Positions 63,860 to 64,000 of a DNA stretch of 64,000 bases are shown here, one piece after another. Positions within the stretch are counted from its first letter, which is position 1. Each line of letters opens with the position of its first letter. A program made the position numbers and the translations under genes. The notes beneath the pieces are model-generated. The model did not search any database, was not told where the DNA came from, and saw nothing but the letters and a program-made list of their open reading frames with translations. Source of the stretch: Paeniglutamicibacter sulfureus (GTDB lineage: Bacteria > Actinomycetota > Actinomycetes > Actinomycetales > Micrococcaceae); assembly GCF_030512175.1 (NCBI RefSeq), contig NZ_JAULBL010000002.1, positions 432,149 through 496,148 on the forward strand, written 5' to 3'.

Positions 63860-64000
63860 CTAGAACTTCGGGCGAGGGCTCGACCATTCAGCCAGTTCCG
63901 TTTCCGACGTGAATTCTCCCGCGGGAAGTTGGATTGGGTGCGGGATCGGCAGCGCCATGACGCCGTCGACTTCCCGTGTCTCATGCTTCAGGTTCCCAGC
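63860..64000 (-). CDS. C-terminal fragment of an unidentified gene (cut by window edge)
   Basis: A frame open from the right edge to a TAG at 63860-63862, encoding the last 46 residues of a protein: GNLKHETREVDGVMALPIPH, then PIQLPAGEFTSETELAEWSS and PRPKF. No family can be named from this tail. The terminator just beyond its stop supports it as a real 3' end. Confidence 0.5.
   Translation of the reverse strand, partial: AGNLKHETREVDGVMALPIPHPIQLPAGEFTSETELAEWSSPRPKF

Overview
This 64 kb window is high-GC DNA whose gene content fits a soil actinobacterium of the Micrococcaceae (Arthrobacter / Paeniglutamicibacter type). The indications are GTG and TTG starts, a mycothiol-dependent isomerase, GAF-ANTAR, DUF5937 and DUF4383 proteins, and a purine/allantoin cluster with an actinobacterial DUF6986 gene. 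The species call is inference. I saw no rRNA, tRNA or CRISPR.

Layout. 1-8.4 kb is loosely packed accessory DNA: two SDR oxidoreductases (the first cut by the window edge), a zinc alcohol dehydrogenase, small membrane proteins (DUF2231, DUF4383, YnfA), an SRPBCC protein, a frameshifted GAF-ANTAR regulator, and a short mobile-element graveyard (an integrase remnant and a plasmid/ICE-type helicase remnant). 8.6-12.3 kb turns urate into allantoin (uraD, uraH, urate oxidase, NCS2 permease). 12.4-17.4 kb has a CocE/NonD hydrolase, a frameshifted DUF5937 regulator and an AbgT-type transporter. 18.2-24.4 kb has an IclR regulator divergent from malic enzyme, malate synthase, a DUF6986 lyase-like protein and allE. 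24.5-27.5 kb has four unrelated genes. 27.7-36.7 kb has an allantoin/hydantoin racemase and NCS1 permease on the minus strand, divergent from hyi-glxR-gcl-glxK-allB. Together these blocks take up urate and allantoin, open the ring, and send glyoxylate both to malate/pyruvate and to glycerate. The allantoate-to-ureidoglycine step and a known ureidoglycolate lyase are not in the window. Four similar 15-bp sites lie before the four transcription units of this pathway and suggest one regulon, most simply under the IclR protein.

37-41 kb has a GlxA-type regulator divergent from a cysteine hydrolase, then a flavin amine oxidase. 40.8-45.1 kb is a persulfide-detoxification locus: a CstR-type repressor, a small Cys-rich protein, a CstB-like persulfide dioxygenase-rhodanese, two rhodaneses and a TauE/SafE exporter, with four 16-bp CstR-type operators. 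45.2-47.6 kb has a methyltransferase, a YdhR protein and a siderophore-interacting protein with a long basic N-terminus. 47.7-52.7 kb holds a MatC-type dicarboxylate carrier, a CaiB/BaiF CoA-transferase and a fused AccD-AccA-like carboxyltransferase, divergent from a GntR regulator. This could be an unusual route for malonate or a related diacid. 52.7-64 kb holds LysR/M20 peptidase/MHS transporter, LysR/EamA, aldo-keto reductase, maleylacetate reductase-like, and MarR/MDR-efflux units, ending in a gene cut by the right edge.
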